Part shown: piece after piece, positions 1-7,807 of the stretch | How the letters are laid out: the number at the start of each line of letters is the position of its first letter | Numbering within the stretch: position 1 is the first letter of the stretch | Assembly: GCA_002869885.2 (NCBI GenBank) | Contig: NEWR02000009.1 | Coordinates: 285,005 to 324,674 of the forward strand | Source of the DNA: Nitrospira sp. CG24C | GTDB lineage: Bacteria > Nitrospirota > Nitrospiria > Nitrospirales > Nitrospiraceae | Direction: 5' to 3' | DNA length: 39,670 bases | The notes under the pieces: generated by a model | What the model was told of the DNA's origin: nothing | Database searches by the model: none | What the model saw: the letters and a program-made list of their open reading frames with translations, nothing else | Position numbers and translations under genes: made by a program

Positions 1-1
1 A

Positions 2-70
2 GCAGAAACGCTCCTGAATCTGCAGGCTCGGCACATTCGTCCGAGCCGCCGCACCGGAAATCGAAGGTAA
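2..70 (+). CDS. possible C-terminal end of an upstream gene (partial)
   Basis: Reading from base 2, one frame stays open into the window and stops at TAA 68-70, giving about 22 residues that begin AETLLNLQAR and end in a basic, Arg-rich tail. The codons resemble those of neighbouring genes. The other frames are less protein-like. The upstream part lies outside the window, so no function can be given and the call is tentative. Confidence 0.35.
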   Translation, partial: AETLLNLQARHIRPSRRTGNRR

Positions 71-153
71 GCCGTTCCAGGATTGATCACTTCCGAGCGG
101 GAATTAAACGTACCAGTCCTTGACATCCCATCAAAGGGGCTTATGTTAGCACC

Positions 154-825
154 ATGACAAACACACCATCACCCAAAGCCCTGACCTACGACGAGAAGAA
201 AGCCGCCGACGCGGCCTTCACAGGCCGTCCATTTAATGAAACATGGTCCGCTTCAGCCAGAGCGATCTATGATGGTATCGTGAAGGCCTTGCCTCACAGA
301 GACCTGGCAATTCAGACTCCTCCCACTGCCGAAGAACCAGCGGAGGCTATCTCCGAGCAGAACGAGCCTCTCCAGGCTCAAGTACCGCTCGCGCTAGAGC
401 CAGCCGACGGACAGGAATTGGTGGATGACACTGTCGCGCGCCAAGCCATTCGCGACCGAGAAGCGGCGATTCAGGCCGGGATCTTGATCGACGTGACCCC
501 CACCGCCCTGCAACTCGGCATTACATTTCCTGTCACGATCACCCGACCGCTCTGGGAAGCGGGAATCGTCACGAACCAAGCGCTCCCCGAAAAGGATCAA
601 ACCAGCAGATTGCGCGACATTCTGATGGCCTTTCGTCTGCGCCTGGCCAGTCTGACGACCGTATCGCCCCTGCTCGACTTTCCGGTTCTGCTGGCCTTGC
701 CACCGAGCCAGGTGCCACAGCCGGTGCCGTTATTTGCTCTCATTCAGGCGGACCCCACGCACCAGGCAAACGTGACGCTCTTGCTGCCGAATGAAGTGTC
801 GCTGTCCATCAACTCATTAAATTAG
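154..825 (+). CDS. hypothetical protein, possibly DUF6573-like C-terminal half
   Basis: This is a 223-residue soluble protein without signal peptide or membrane segment. Residues 1-55 are charged, 55-95 are a Pro/Glu/Ala-rich linker, and the C-terminal half has a pattern of Asp-Val-Thr, a Gly-Ile turn and PVTITRPLWE that recalls the DUF6573 family. I am not certain of that match. The ATG at 154 is the first good start; only a weak AAAGGGG lies upstream, at long spacing. It is convergent with the nucleotidyltransferase gene, with a T/G-A/C hairpin repeat between them. Function unknown. Confidence 0.7.
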   Translation: MTNTPSPKALTYDEKKAADAAFTGRPFNETWSASARAIYDGIVKALPHRDLAIQTPPTAEEPAEAISEQNEPLQAQVPLALEPADGQELVDDTVARQAIRDREAAIQAGILIDVTPTALQLGITFPVTITRPLWEAGIVTNQALPEKDQTSRLRDILMAFRLRLASLTTVSPLLDFPVLLALPPSQVPQPVPLFALIQADPTHQANVTLLLPNEVSLSINSLN

Positions 826-837
826 GCAGGCAGCAGA

Positions 838-955
838 CCGTTATTTGGTTTGTTTGGTCTGTTTCGTTTGTTTGGTTGAATGAAACTAACCAAGTAAACC
901 AAATCAACCAGATAAACAAAACAAACCAGATGAACCGAGAGACCAGACAGACCGA
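838..955. repeat. T/G-to-A/C hairpin repeat, copy A
   Basis: The left arm (841-880) is almost free of A and made of TGGTTTGTTTGGTCTG-like units. The right arm (884-955) is the A/C-rich counterpart with ACCAGATGAACC and AGACCAGACAGACC. The arms can pair in several registers because the unit repeats every 4 to 9 bases. It sits between two convergent genes. Related copies lie at 6781, 17429, 27131, 28457 and 34436. Confidence 0.8.
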
Positions 956-970
956 GCTCGCCCCAGCCTG

Positions 971-2284
971 CTAGCCAAGCCACTTCCGGACAAAGGCCCA
1001 TTCCTCCGCTTCGGTTGTCACTACTCCATCAATGCGCGCATCCAGTAATTTCCCCAAGATCGTTTTGTACTGGGGTCCAGGCTGAAGCCCCAGGGCTTGA
1101 AGATCCCGCCCCGTCAGTACCGTCTTCGTCGTCCTGTTCTTTATATAGGCCGTAAGGCGTCGTCTCAGTAGGCTCAGTCTCACCCCCTGCTGCTTACTAA
1201 CCTGCTTTGCCAGAAGCAGCACGAGGGCCTCGTCTGAGAAATCTTCCAAGAGGCGAAATATCTGTGACCCCCGCACAGTACCTTCCTTGGTGAGTCTCTT
1301 CAATGCGCGATCGACCAGACGCCCTCCAGCACTCACCTTCCTCGCCTGTTCTCGTGAAAGTGCTAACCGCCGGATCATCGTTGTCACGACGGCCTGACTG
1401 GCCTCGCTCGACAAGGCCATCAGATAGACGATTGGCCTGTCGATCACAGAGTCCTGGAATCGACTCACCCACCAGGCGAGCGCCTTAGGAACTGCAGTGA
1501 CCGTTCGCTTCACCTTGTTTGTGTAGCGCAGACGACGGTGAAGGAAGCGAAACAACTTCAACTGCGCAAGCCGTACAATCGCGCGCGCCGGATCGCGCTC
1601 GGCAAACAGCAGCAGGATTTCGTTTTGCAAGCGAGGCCCGGAGAGTCGCTGGATCAGATTCGTGGAGGCCGCTTGTGCGAGCAGCCCCAAGGTGGCGCGT
1701 TCAAGGTGAAACCCGAACCGTTGTTCGAACCGGATCGCTCTGAAGATGCGAGTGGGATCGTCCTGGAAACTGCCTTCATGCAGCACGCGAATGGTGCGAG
1801 CCAGAAGATCGCGCTGCCCTCCATAGGGATCGAGCAAGCGACCGAACTGCCCCGAATTGAGTTGTACTGCCATCGCATTAATGGTGAAGTCCCGCCGATA
1901 GAGGTCCTCTTCGATTGAGGCAGGCTGAACCGTCGGCAGGAGAGCTGGCTGCGCGTAGGACTCTCGCCTGGTCGTCGCGATATCCATCTTCAGTCCATCC
2001 GGGAAGGTGAGTCTCGCCGTCGCAAACCGCTCAAACACCGCCAGCCCAGCTCGATACCGGTCTGCCACGAGCCGCGCAAAGACGACCCCGTCTCCCTCTA
2101 CCGTAAGATCAAGATCCCAATTCTCCCTTTTCAGCAAGAGATCGCGGACGACTCCTCCGACAAGATAGACAGCCAGGTCTCGCTCATCTGCAAGCCTGCA
2201 GATTTGTTTCAATAAATGCCGCTGCCGCATAGGCATTTTGCTCAGCGAAACGATCTGCTTTACCTGGTTCTTCATTTCGGACAT
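971..2284 (-). CDS. CCA tRNA nucleotidyltransferase / poly(A) polymerase family protein
   Basis: This class II nucleotidyltransferase of 437 residues would add CCA or A residues to RNA 3' ends in the cytoplasm. The head domain shows VGGVVRD at 42-48, the metal-binding pair DLDL at 57-60 and a third acidic residue at D101. RRDFTINAMA at 130-139 and DPYGGQRDLLARTI at 152-165 are the NTP-selection and neck motifs, followed by FRAIRFEQRF at 181-190. The C-terminal helical part (about 200-437) is less conserved. The ATG at 2284 has AGGA eight bases upstream. Whether it makes full CCA, only part of it, or poly(A) cannot be told here, so no symbol is given. It appears to be monocistronic. Confidence 0.92.
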   Translation of the reverse strand: MSEMKNQVKQIVSLSKMPMRQRHLLKQICRLADERDLAVYLVGGVVRDLLLKRENWDLDLTVEGDGVVFARLVADRYRAGLAVFERFATARLTFPDGLKMDIATTRRESYAQPALLPTVQPASIEEDLYRRDFTINAMAVQLNSGQFGRLLDPYGGQRDLLARTIRVLHEGSFQDDPTRIFRAIRFEQRFGFHLERATLGLLAQAASTNLIQRLSGPRLQNEILLLFAERDPARAIVRLAQLKLFRFLHRRLRYTNKVKRTVTAVPKALAWWVSRFQDSVIDRPIVYLMALSSEASQAVVTTMIRRLALSREQARKVSAGGRLVDRALKRLTKEGTVRGSQIFRLLEDFSDEALVLLLAKQVSKQQGVRLSLLRRRLTAYIKNRTTKTVLTGRDLQALGLQPGPQYKTILGKLLDARIDGVVTTEAEEWAFVRKWLG

Positions 2285-2460
2285 TGTAGCAATCCTGCCA
2301 CAGTCAAGACAGCCCTCTGGACTAGGACATACCCTCCAGCTAAATCCCGTTTACGAATCGACCGCAGGCTCGTCTCATCCCATAGGGAGCCATCAGTAGG
2401 GCTCCAGCAACCCCGGCAAGAGAATGACTACGGCACTTATCTTTCAAGGAGGTTTTTATC

Positions 2461-2880
2461 ATGAAGGTTTCACAGACCCTCGCTGGTTCAGTCAGCAGCG
2501 TGCTTTTCCTCAGCATGATGACTCTGTCGGCCGGACTAGCCCTCGCCGAGCACGGCGACGAAGGAGGCGTCCAGCTCAAGGCCAAGATGGTGTCAGGCAC
2601 AGCCTCGGGCAAGGCCTCCTATCAGGAGAGTGGTAACCGTCGGCGCCTCAACCTGGAGGCAGCAAATCTTCCTAATGCCACCCAATCTCTCAAGGCTGTT
2701 TTTGTGAATGGCGTCTGGGTGGGGAACGTGACGTTCGCGGCCTGTCCAGCTCCAGCCCAGCAACTCCTCTGCGGTGCAATGGATCTCAACACACAGGAAG
2801 GGCAGGCAGTCCCGGTGGTCACCGGTGGCCAAACCGTCCAGATCGGGTTGAGTCCCGCCATACTTGCCGGTACGTTCTAA
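2461..2880 (+). CDS. small secreted protein of unknown function
   Basis: The protein has 139 residues with a clear Sec signal peptide (hydrophobic stretch about 10-28, probable cleavage after ALA at about 29). The mature part is small, beta-rich in appearance, and has two Cys (PCP..LLCG region) that could form a disulfide. A perfect AGGAGG lies eight bases before the ATG, so expression may be strong. The same leader style (AAGGAGGTTT..ATCATGAA) precedes the secreted protein at 11708. A strong terminator follows. I recognise no family. Confidence 0.85.
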   Translation: MKVSQTLAGSVSSVLFLSMMTLSAGLALAEHGDEGGVQLKAKMVSGTASGKASYQESGNRRRLNLEAANLPNATQSLKAVFVNGVWVGNVTFAACPAPAQQLLCGAMDLNTQEGQAVPVVTGGQTVQIGLSPAILAGTF

Positions 2881-2898
2881 TCATTTTTTCTTCCGATA

Positions 2899-2940
2899 CA
2901 ACAGAGCCAGCCGCCCTCCCGCGGCTGGCTCTGTTGTTTT
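2899..2940 (+). terminator. rho-independent terminator
   Basis: A 15-bp perfect stem (2899-2913 with 2922-2936, CAACAGAGCCAGCCG and its complement) with an 8-base loop is followed by TTTT. It lies 18 bases after the stop of the secreted protein gene. Confidence 0.9.
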
Positions 2941-3106
2941 CCGAGCAACGTTTCCAACTTGTTTACCTTTTCCTCATTCCACCGTCTTACTCAGTGACAG
3001 GTTGATTGGAATGGGCCGCCAGTTGAGAGAGCAGGATCGGCGCCATCCAGCAACAACCGCGATGCTCACTTATAACCCACTCTCTCATATAGAAGGAGAA
3101 CACAGC

Positions 3107-3421
3107 ATGAAGAACAGTCTCTTGAAAGCCGGAATGATCGCAAGCATAGTCATGGCCGTGGCGGCACCTGCAGTCCTGCCGAATGTGGTATTCGCGCAAG
3201 CGGATGTCCGACAAGAAGATCGCCAGGCCGATCGGCAGGCGGATCGCCAAGCTGACAGACAACAGGATCGGCAAGCGGATCGGCAGCAAGACCGCCAGGC
3301 TGACAGACAGCAGGATCGGCAGATGGATCGGCAACAGGACCGCCAAATGGATCGCCATGCAGATCGGCAGATGGATCGGCAAGCGGATCACCGGGCTGAT
3401 CGTGGTGGACATAACCGGTAA
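3107..3421 (+). CDS. secreted Asp-Arg-Gln tetrapeptide-repeat protein
   Basis: The start is set at ATG 3107, with AGAAGGAG seven bases upstream; the longer open frame to 2864 lacks this. The product has 104 residues: a Sec signal peptide (1-30, ending VVFA) and then a mature chain that is nearly all a DRQA/DRQQ/DRQM repeat (about 38-100) ending HRADRGGHNR. At DNA level this is a degenerate 12-bp tandem repeat (3218-3400) around GATCGGCAGGCG. The mature chain has alternating charges and would be disordered or a highly charged single helix. A related repeat (DRQL/DRQA/DRRD) occurs in the protein at 8695-9195. Function unknown. Confidence 0.8.
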   Translation: MKNSLLKAGMIASIVMAVAAPAVLPNVVFAQADVRQEDRQADRQADRQADRQQDRQADRQQDRQADRQQDRQMDRQQDRQMDRHADRQMDRQADHRADRGGHNR

Positions 3422-3444
3422 TCTCAACGGGCTGAACGAAACGA

Positions 3445-3480
3445 GGGGCTCACGACCCGAGTCGTGAGCCCCCCTTCTCT
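3445..3480. terminator. bidirectional terminator
   Basis: A perfect 12-bp stem (3445-3456 with 3461-3472, GGGGCTCACGAC and complement) with a 4-base loop lies between convergent genes ending at 3421 and 3502. The plus side is followed by CCTTCTCTT, a weak T-rich tract. Confidence 0.85.
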
Positions 3481-3501
3481 TACCCATTCCAACTTCAGCA
3501 A

Positions 3502-3834
3502 TTACTTGTGTCGCCCCGGATGCTCATGTTTCCGGCTGGCGTTAATGCGGGAAGTACGACTCTGCGGCGGGCCAATCTTGGCCCATTCATTTTTCTGCTC
3601 TTCTGTCATGACAGGTGCGGGCTTAGCCTTGTCCTCTATCTTGGTTACATGTTCCTGCTGTTTATCCGGTGGCTTTGCTTCTGGCCCCTTCAGCTGCCCA
3701 CTCCCTGTTCCTTTATCAATTTTCTGCTCTTTATTGGCCTCCGGCTGATCGATCACGGGTACTTCGGCCTCGGCAAAGGCCAACCCTGTCATCAACATGG
3801 TCATTGCACTGACCGCTAATAATATCTTTTTCAT
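3502..3834 (-). CDS. small secreted Lys/Glu/Pro-rich protein
   Basis: The start is ATG 3834 because GGAGGT lies just upstream of it, and the signal peptide MKKILLAVSAMTMLMTGLAF begins there. The product has 110 residues. After cleavage near AFA/EAE it is charged and low-complexity (Lys, Glu, Pro, Gln), with a segment MTEEQKNEWAKIGPP and a basic His/Arg-rich end. There are no Cys and no membrane segment beyond the signal. It is probably a periplasmic disordered protein. No family recognised. Confidence 0.8.
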   Translation of the reverse strand: MKKILLAVSAMTMLMTGLAFAEAEVPVIDQPEANKEQKIDKGTGSGQLKGPEAKPPDKQQEHVTKIEDKAKPAPVMTEEQKNEWAKIGPPQSRTSRINASRKHEHPGRHK

Positions 3835-3861
3835 CTCGACCTCCATGGAAGGTTGAATCAA

Positions 3862-3910
3862 GCGCGACGGGCGAGACTAGCGAGAAAAGCGCGAATCGCT
3901 CTTGTCGCGC
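3862..3910. repeat. GC-rich imperfect palindrome
   Basis: GCGCGAC (3862-3868) pairs with GTCGCGC (3904-3910). The interior is built of GCGAGA/GCGAAT-like units that can also pair with one another. It lies in the gap between the gene starting at 3834 and the gene ending at 3972. It may be a terminator for the upstream operon or another intergenic repeat; the T-tract is poor. Confidence 0.5.
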
Positions 3911-3971
3911 GCGCCTCGGACCATCCCCACTGTATTAGGATTTGAAAGAATGGAAAGAAAAAGAAGAAAGT

Positions 3972-4862
3972 TTAGTGATCGCGCCCGCTACCTCCACCAC
4001 CGTCTGATCGATCGCCTCGGTCGTCGCGGCCTCCGCCATCACCACGGTCAGAACGGTCGCTGCGATCGTCCCGCCCGCCACGATCCGAGTCTTTGCCTCG
4101 ATCCATCCGATCCCCACCCCGATCCCTGCCGCCGGACCCGCTGTGATCTTGGTCGCGGAACAACCGATCGCCCCGTTCACCTCTGGAGATCTGGTCGCGA
4201 ATGGATTCCGTGGTGAGGCGCCCCTCCCGGAAATCTTGTCCGTGCCGTTTTATCTCACGAGCCAGATCCGCCAGCTCGGCGGGACGAAAGCCTTGCCTCA
4301 TACCCTCCGCCACGACCGCTGCGCCATCTTTCGAGGGAATCATGGCTTCCTTGATCACCGCCAAACTTTTCGCACCGCCACCCAGCATGTCCTGACTCAT
4401 TCTTTGCCCTTGGTGTTGACCGCTTCGCGCCAAATCACGCACCTCATCGGCTGTAGCGCCTCGGCCAAACGCTTCGGCCAACGACTCCATGGCTCGCTGA
4501 CGGTTTCCTTGATCCTGATCGACCATCCCCTTTGCCACCGACTCTTGCAACACCTCGCGAGCCGACTCGAAATTCCCCACCATCTGTTTCAACACTGGAT
4601 CGATTCGCCTCGGCTCCACACCCTTAGCCAACCCCTCTTTCACCTTATTTGCCAACGCCTCGGTCGGAAGGCCTCTTTCGCCGGCTCTCGATACTTGATT
4701 GAGCAACTGATTGACCTCTTCCGCCGAGTGACCCCGCGCCGTACTCAGCCGATTGATCGCCTCCCGATCCTGCACCGAGAGCGGTTCTGCCAGGGCCGGA
4801 ACGGCAGCCAGGCTCAAGGCCAGGCAGAGAAGCCACATGTGTATGTCGATTCGCTTGTACAT
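3972..4862 (-). CDS. secreted protein with Arg/Asp/Gly-rich C-terminus; last gene of sigma-factor operon
   Basis: With the start at ATG 4862, four bases after the stop of the preceding gene, the product has 296 residues. It has a signal peptide (about 9-26, ending ALA/EPL). A helical central part (about 30-220) contains several weakly similar motifs of the type G-x-x-A-E-E-V/L with LAKGVEP, GRGATADEV and RQGFRPAEL. The tail (about 225-296) is low-complexity Asp/Arg/Gly/Ser (DRGGRDDRSDRSDRGD). No Shine-Dalgarno is visible, which fits translational coupling. An alternative start is the Met at 4838. The family was not recognised. As the fourth gene of the operon it may be an envelope effector or target of the sigma factor. 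Confidence 0.75.
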   Translation of the reverse strand: MYKRIDIHMWLLCLALSLAAVPALAEPLSVQDREAINRLSTARGHSAEEVNQLLNQVSRAGERGLPTEALANKVKEGLAKGVEPRRIDPVLKQMVGNFESAREVLQESVAKGMVDQDQGNRQRAMESLAEAFGRGATADEVRDLARSGQHQGQRMSQDMLGGGAKSLAVIKEAMIPSKDGAAVVAEGMRQGFRPAELADLAREIKRHGQDFREGRLTTESIRDQISRGERGDRLFRDQDHSGSGGRDRGGDRMDRGKDSDRGGRDDRSDRSDRGDGGGRDDRGDRSDGGGGSGRDH

Positions 4863-4866
4863 AGTC

Positions 4867-5250
4867 TTAATGAACGACCAGGATGCCGTTTGTTTGTCCG
4901 AATCCATCCGTCACAAAATCTTCTGCCGCGGGAGGCGTCACCCACCTTGTCCCATCAACCAGATACATGAAGGTATATTCTCCCTCGCTCAACGGCACAT
5001 CCACCGACCAGAGACCTGTCCCATTCCTCATCTTCATCTTGGTTGCCTCTTCAGCCCAGCCGTTAAAGGAACCCACCAGCGTCACCTGCTTGGCTTCCGG
5101 CGCCAGCAGCACGAATCGCACGCCACCTGCTACAGGCTTCGGCAACTCCGGCTTTTTCACTGTCTTCACGCAAGCCGACAGCCCGACGACCATACATACG
5201 ACCATAACAACTCGCAGAAGGCGGCTGAATCCCGCTGGTTGCATCTCCAT
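4867..5250 (-). CDS. lipoprotein with glycogen-binding (AMPK1-CBM/CBM48-like) E-set domain
   Basis: The start at ATG 5250 gives 127 residues. A hydrophobic N-terminus ends in the lipobox LSAC (Cys at about 27), predicting a lipid-anchored envelope protein. The rest is one early-set immunoglobulin-like domain with the family pattern: VRFVLLAPEAKQVTLVGSFN, GW, a tryptophan in LWSVDVPL, then GEYTFMYLVDG, a second W, and DGFGQTN near the end. This fold binds alpha-glucans in AMPK and in branching enzymes. The neighbouring anti-sigma-like protein has the same domain with the same ending, so the two are probably related by duplication. No catalytic domain is attached. The substrate is unknown. Confidence 0.82.
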   Translation of the reverse strand: MEMQPAGFSRLLRVVMVVCMVVGLSACVKTVKKPELPKPVAGGVRFVLLAPEAKQVTLVGSFNGWAEEATKMKMRNGTGLWSVDVPLSEGEYTFMYLVDGTRWVTPPAAEDFVTDGFGQTNGILVVH

Positions 5251-5303
5251 GCGCGAGAGAGTACCCAACCGCCCGGCTCGTTGCAAGCGATCGGCCTGGA
5301 ATA

Positions 5304-5990
5304 TCAGATGGCGACATCGAGCACCGCATTCTGCGCTCCAAATCCATCGCCCGCTCCCTCTTCCGCCAAGGGATCGGCGATCCACTGCTTGCCGTCAATG
5401 ACAAACATGTACTGATACCGGCCCGGCTTCAGGGCAATCGTCGCCGTCCACATCCCCCCCTCGGACCGTTCCAACTTGGTCTGGGCAGGATTCCAGCCAT
5501 TGAAGTCTCCGGCCACCGACACAGACCGGGCATCGGGCTGTAGCAACACCAGTCGCACAAACACCTTGCTCTCTTGTCCTGGTGCGAACGATGCCGTCTG
5601 CGCTTGATTCCCGGCAACCGGGACCGGCACCTCCACGATCCGTTCCGGCGCAAACTGCAACAGGCCCACAACCGCTACCAACGCCACAGAGGCGGCCGCC
5701 ATCGCGCCGGCGAAATTCCATTCCAGGGTCCGTGGCGATGTGATCATGGCACGGAGTCGATCCCACAGGCTGGTCGGCGCAAGCGCTAACTTACCCTGCA
5801 CCTGTGCGAGGAATCGCGCAGAGGGTGCGAGACGGGGCAACTGCGCCGCCTCCGCCACAACCAATTCCAAATTCAGCCAGCACCGCCGCAAGGATGGATC
5901 GGCATCCACCGATTGGAGAAAGGCTACCCGCTCCTCCGGCGTCAGATCGTCATCGAGAAAGCGTTGAATCAGCAGGTCTTGTTCACGCAT
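5304..5990 (-). CDS. anti-sigma-like membrane protein with periplasmic glycogen-binding domain
   Basis: This protein of 228 residues starts two bases after the sigma-factor stop, with GAGG seven bases upstream. Residues 1-85 are a cytosolic segment typical in size and charge of RseA/zinc-finger-type anti-sigma factors (MREQDLLIQRFLDDDLTPEE...), but the Cys/His metal motif is absent. One membrane span follows (about 95-114). The periplasmic part (about 140-228) is an AMPK1-CBM/CBM48-like E-set: VRLVLLQPDARSVSVAGDFN, GW, GRYQYMFVIDGKQWIADP, DGFGAQN. The gene order and topology predict an anti-sigma factor whose periplasmic domain senses a glucan or other envelope polymer. That role is inferred. 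Confidence 0.85.
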   Translation of the reverse strand: MREQDLLIQRFLDDDLTPEERVAFLQSVDADPSLRRCWLNLELVVAEAAQLPRLAPSARFLAQVQGKLALAPTSLWDRLRAMITSPRTLEWNFAGAMAAASVALVAVVGLLQFAPERIVEVPVPVAGNQAQTASFAPGQESKVFVRLVLLQPDARSVSVAGDFNGWNPAQTKLERSEGGMWTATIALKPGRYQYMFVIDGKQWIADPLAEEGAGDGFGAQNAVLDVAI

Positions 5991-5992
5991 CC

Positions 5993-6574
5993 CTACGCCT
6001 CTTTTAGTTCCACTAACTCCCGGCTCAGCTGCAATCGCCCCTTATAGACGCGCATTTTCAACGTATCCGCATTCACGCCGACAATCTCCTGCATCTCCTC
6101 ATAGCTGAGTCCTTCGACGTGCTTCAGCACAAAGGCTTCACGGTAGAGCGGCGGCAACCGTTGAATCGCCCGATCCAACTGCGCAGCCACCTGCTGCTGC
6201 GACAAGAGCCGCTCCGGGGTTCGCTCTTCCGCCGCCACTCCGTCTTCGAGCACCTCATCGACATCGACATCCTGGACTCCCTGCCCCGGCCGTTTAGCCC
6301 GGAGCCAATCCTTACACTTATTCGCGGCGATTCGATAGAGCCAGGTGGAAAACTTCGATTCAGCTCTGAACCTCGGCAACGCCTTAAACGCCGCGACGAA
6401 TGTCTCCTGCGCCAGATCCTCCGCCTCAGTCCGATCACCCACCATCCGATAGGCCAGGTTCACAATGACTGTCGCGTACCGTTCGACCAACTGCCCAAAA
6501 GCATCGGAATCTTGCTTCAAGCTCCGCGCGATTAACTTAGCCTCGTCGTCCAGCCCGCCGTGACCTCTCAGCAT
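5993..6574 (-). CDS. RNA polymerase ECF-family sigma factor
   Basis: The start is taken at ATG 6574 because AGGGAG is seven bases upstream; an in-frame ATG at 6580 sits almost on that site. The product has 193 residues. Sigma region 2 (about 15-95) contains DAFGQLVERYATVIVNLAYR and DLAQETFVAAFKALPRF, ending FSTWLYRIAANKCKDWLR. Region 4 (about 135-188) contains LPPLYREAFVLKHVEGLSYE and a helix-turn-helix with TLKMRVYKGR. It heads a four-gene minus-strand operon with the anti-sigma-like protein. Its target promoters are unknown; I did not find a convincing autoregulatory promoter upstream. Confidence 0.95.
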   Translation of the reverse strand: MLRGHGGLDDEAKLIARSLKQDSDAFGQLVERYATVIVNLAYRMVGDRTEAEDLAQETFVAAFKALPRFRAESKFSTWLYRIAANKCKDWLRAKRPGQGVQDVDVDEVLEDGVAAEERTPERLLSQQQVAAQLDRAIQRLPPLYREAFVLKHVEGLSYEEMQEIVGVNADTLKMRVYKGRLQLSRELVELKEA

Positions 6575-6780
6575 GGCCATGCTCCCTGACCGGACATGGC
6601 CTTCAGATGCCTACTTGTCCTGCATCTCTGTACTGTTGGACGTATTCCTAGGCCGGATGTAAACACCCCTAAAATGGCTCGTAAGCTGTTGAAAATACTT
6701 AGAGGGACTGCGGAAACACGTGATGCCGCAATTATGAATGGCAAGGAAACACCTGCGGGATAATTAAAAAGGCCTTCTGG

Positions 6781-6853
6781 CGTTTGTGGTTTGTCTGGTT
6801 CATCTGGTTAGTTTCGTTCAACCAAACAAACGAGACAAACCAAATGAACAAGA
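6781..6853. repeat. T/G-to-A/C hairpin repeat, copy B
   Basis: Left arm GTGGTTTGTCTGGTTCATC (6785-6803) continues to 6819. The right arm AACCAAACAAACGAGACAAA (from 6820) ends CAAATGAACAAG. It lies in the 306-base gap between the sigma-factor start and the end of the next minus-strand gene. The remainder of that gap (6581-6780) shows no gene and should hold the sigma operon promoter. Confidence 0.8.
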
Positions 6854-6880
6854 TAGGCCGGCGAGCTGTTCAACACTCTA

Positions 6881-7807
6881 CTAGAAACGGTAGCTGGTTC
6901 CGACAGTAAATACCTGGTCAGGAGCCCCGTTGGAGAGACCCACAGCGACTCCCCCGTTGAAACGCCACTCTGAGGAGGCCCTATAGCTCATGCCAAAAAA
7001 CACGTCGCGGATATTTTGGGCTCCCGAGAAAAGCGACCGGTATTCCTCGAAGTAGACGCTGCCGAGCAGATTCTTGGCAAAATAATAGCCCCCTCCGACG
7101 TCATACCACCATTGGTTTCTCAGGTTCAGGCCTTCCGGCCGGCCGATGATGTTGAAGCCTCCGTCGAGAAACACAATCCAGTTGTCCCCCAAGAGCTTGG
7201 ACACTTCGGCTCCTACCCCTTCGTCCATCTTGCCGGTTCCGAGCCCACGCTTCTCATCTGCTGTTGGAAGCTTTACCCGTCCTGTGATCGCAACGAGGGG
7301 GGTCCAGCCCTTCTCCTCTACGATATAATAGCGGCCCCGAAGAATAATGTCGCCGAGACCGGATGACGTCAGCTTCTGGCCTGGTGCTAGACCAGTGAGG
7401 CATGATGGGTTGTCCTCGTCTGGGGAATCACACCCGCTGCCGCCACTGCCACTTCCTCCACCGCCCGGCCCACTGTTGCTGCCGCTTTGAACCGGGGTCT
7501 GATTGCCGCCTACCAATGTCGATCGACCATCAGTTGTTGCCGTGACAAACGGAATCACGAGAGTCACATCGCCGTCCCTAAAAAACCGGCGAATCGAAAC
7601 CGGCGCGTAGAAAAACGAGCTGGTCGTATTGGTCCCGTAATTCCCGCTGCTATAACTCGGATTAAATCCAATCTGCCAATTCCGTTCGGACGAGGGCAAG
7701 GCTGCTCCTGAATCGGTCTTGTCCGCCGGGGATGCCATGGCCGATCCCGCTCCGCTTGCAACCATGAACCCGATCACCAGGCACAGCACCAACCACTGAT
7801 TCCGCAT
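6881..7807 (-). CDS. outer-membrane beta-barrel protein (phenol-degradation MetA-like family)
   Basis: ATG 7807 is preferred over an upstream TTG at 7813 because AGGA is six bases before it. The product has 308 residues. The signal peptide (about 1-26) ends SAMA/SPAD. The mature chain shows alternating aromatic and hydrophobic strands and ends TVGTSYRF, the C-terminal Phe typical of outer-membrane barrels. Motifs such as GLGDIILRGRYYI and VKLPTADEKRGLGTG resemble the family annotated as putative MetA-pathway of phenol degradation, which are probable channels. A Gly/Ser-rich loop with two Cys (about 110-140) is a likely external loop. The substrate cannot be predicted. Confidence 0.8.
   Translation of the reverse strand: MRNQWLVLCLVIGFMVASGAGSAMASPADKTDSGAALPSSERNWQIGFNPSYSSGNYGTNTTSSFFYAPVSIRRFFRDGDVTLVIPFVTATTDGRSTLVGGNQTPVQSGSNSGPGGGGSGSGGSGCDSPDEDNPSCLTGLAPGQKLTSSGLGDIILRGRYYIVEEKGWTPLVAITGRVKLPTADEKRGLGTGKMDEGVGAEVSKLLGDNWIVFLDGGFNIIGRPEGLNLRNQWWYDVGGGYYFAKNLLGSVYFEEYRSLFSGAQNIRDVFFGMSYRASSEWRFNGGVAVGLSNGAPDQVFTVGTSYRF

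Noticed and set aside
3218-3400. Tandem 12-bp repeats as a possible CRISPR array
   Set aside because: The units are contiguous, degenerate and in one reading frame after a signal peptide; there are no spacers.
2987-3487. Hydrophobic minus-strand frame opposite the DRQ-repeat gene
   Set aside because: Its repeats (LPIHLPI) are the antisense reading of the DRQ repeat, and a terminator hairpin lies inside it.
4143-4970. Long plus-strand open frame (275 codons) opposite the secreted Arg/Asp-rich gene and lipoprotein
   Set aside because: It spans two convincing minus-strand genes with signal peptide, lipobox and domain motifs; it has no ribosome site and no domain, so it is a shadow frame.
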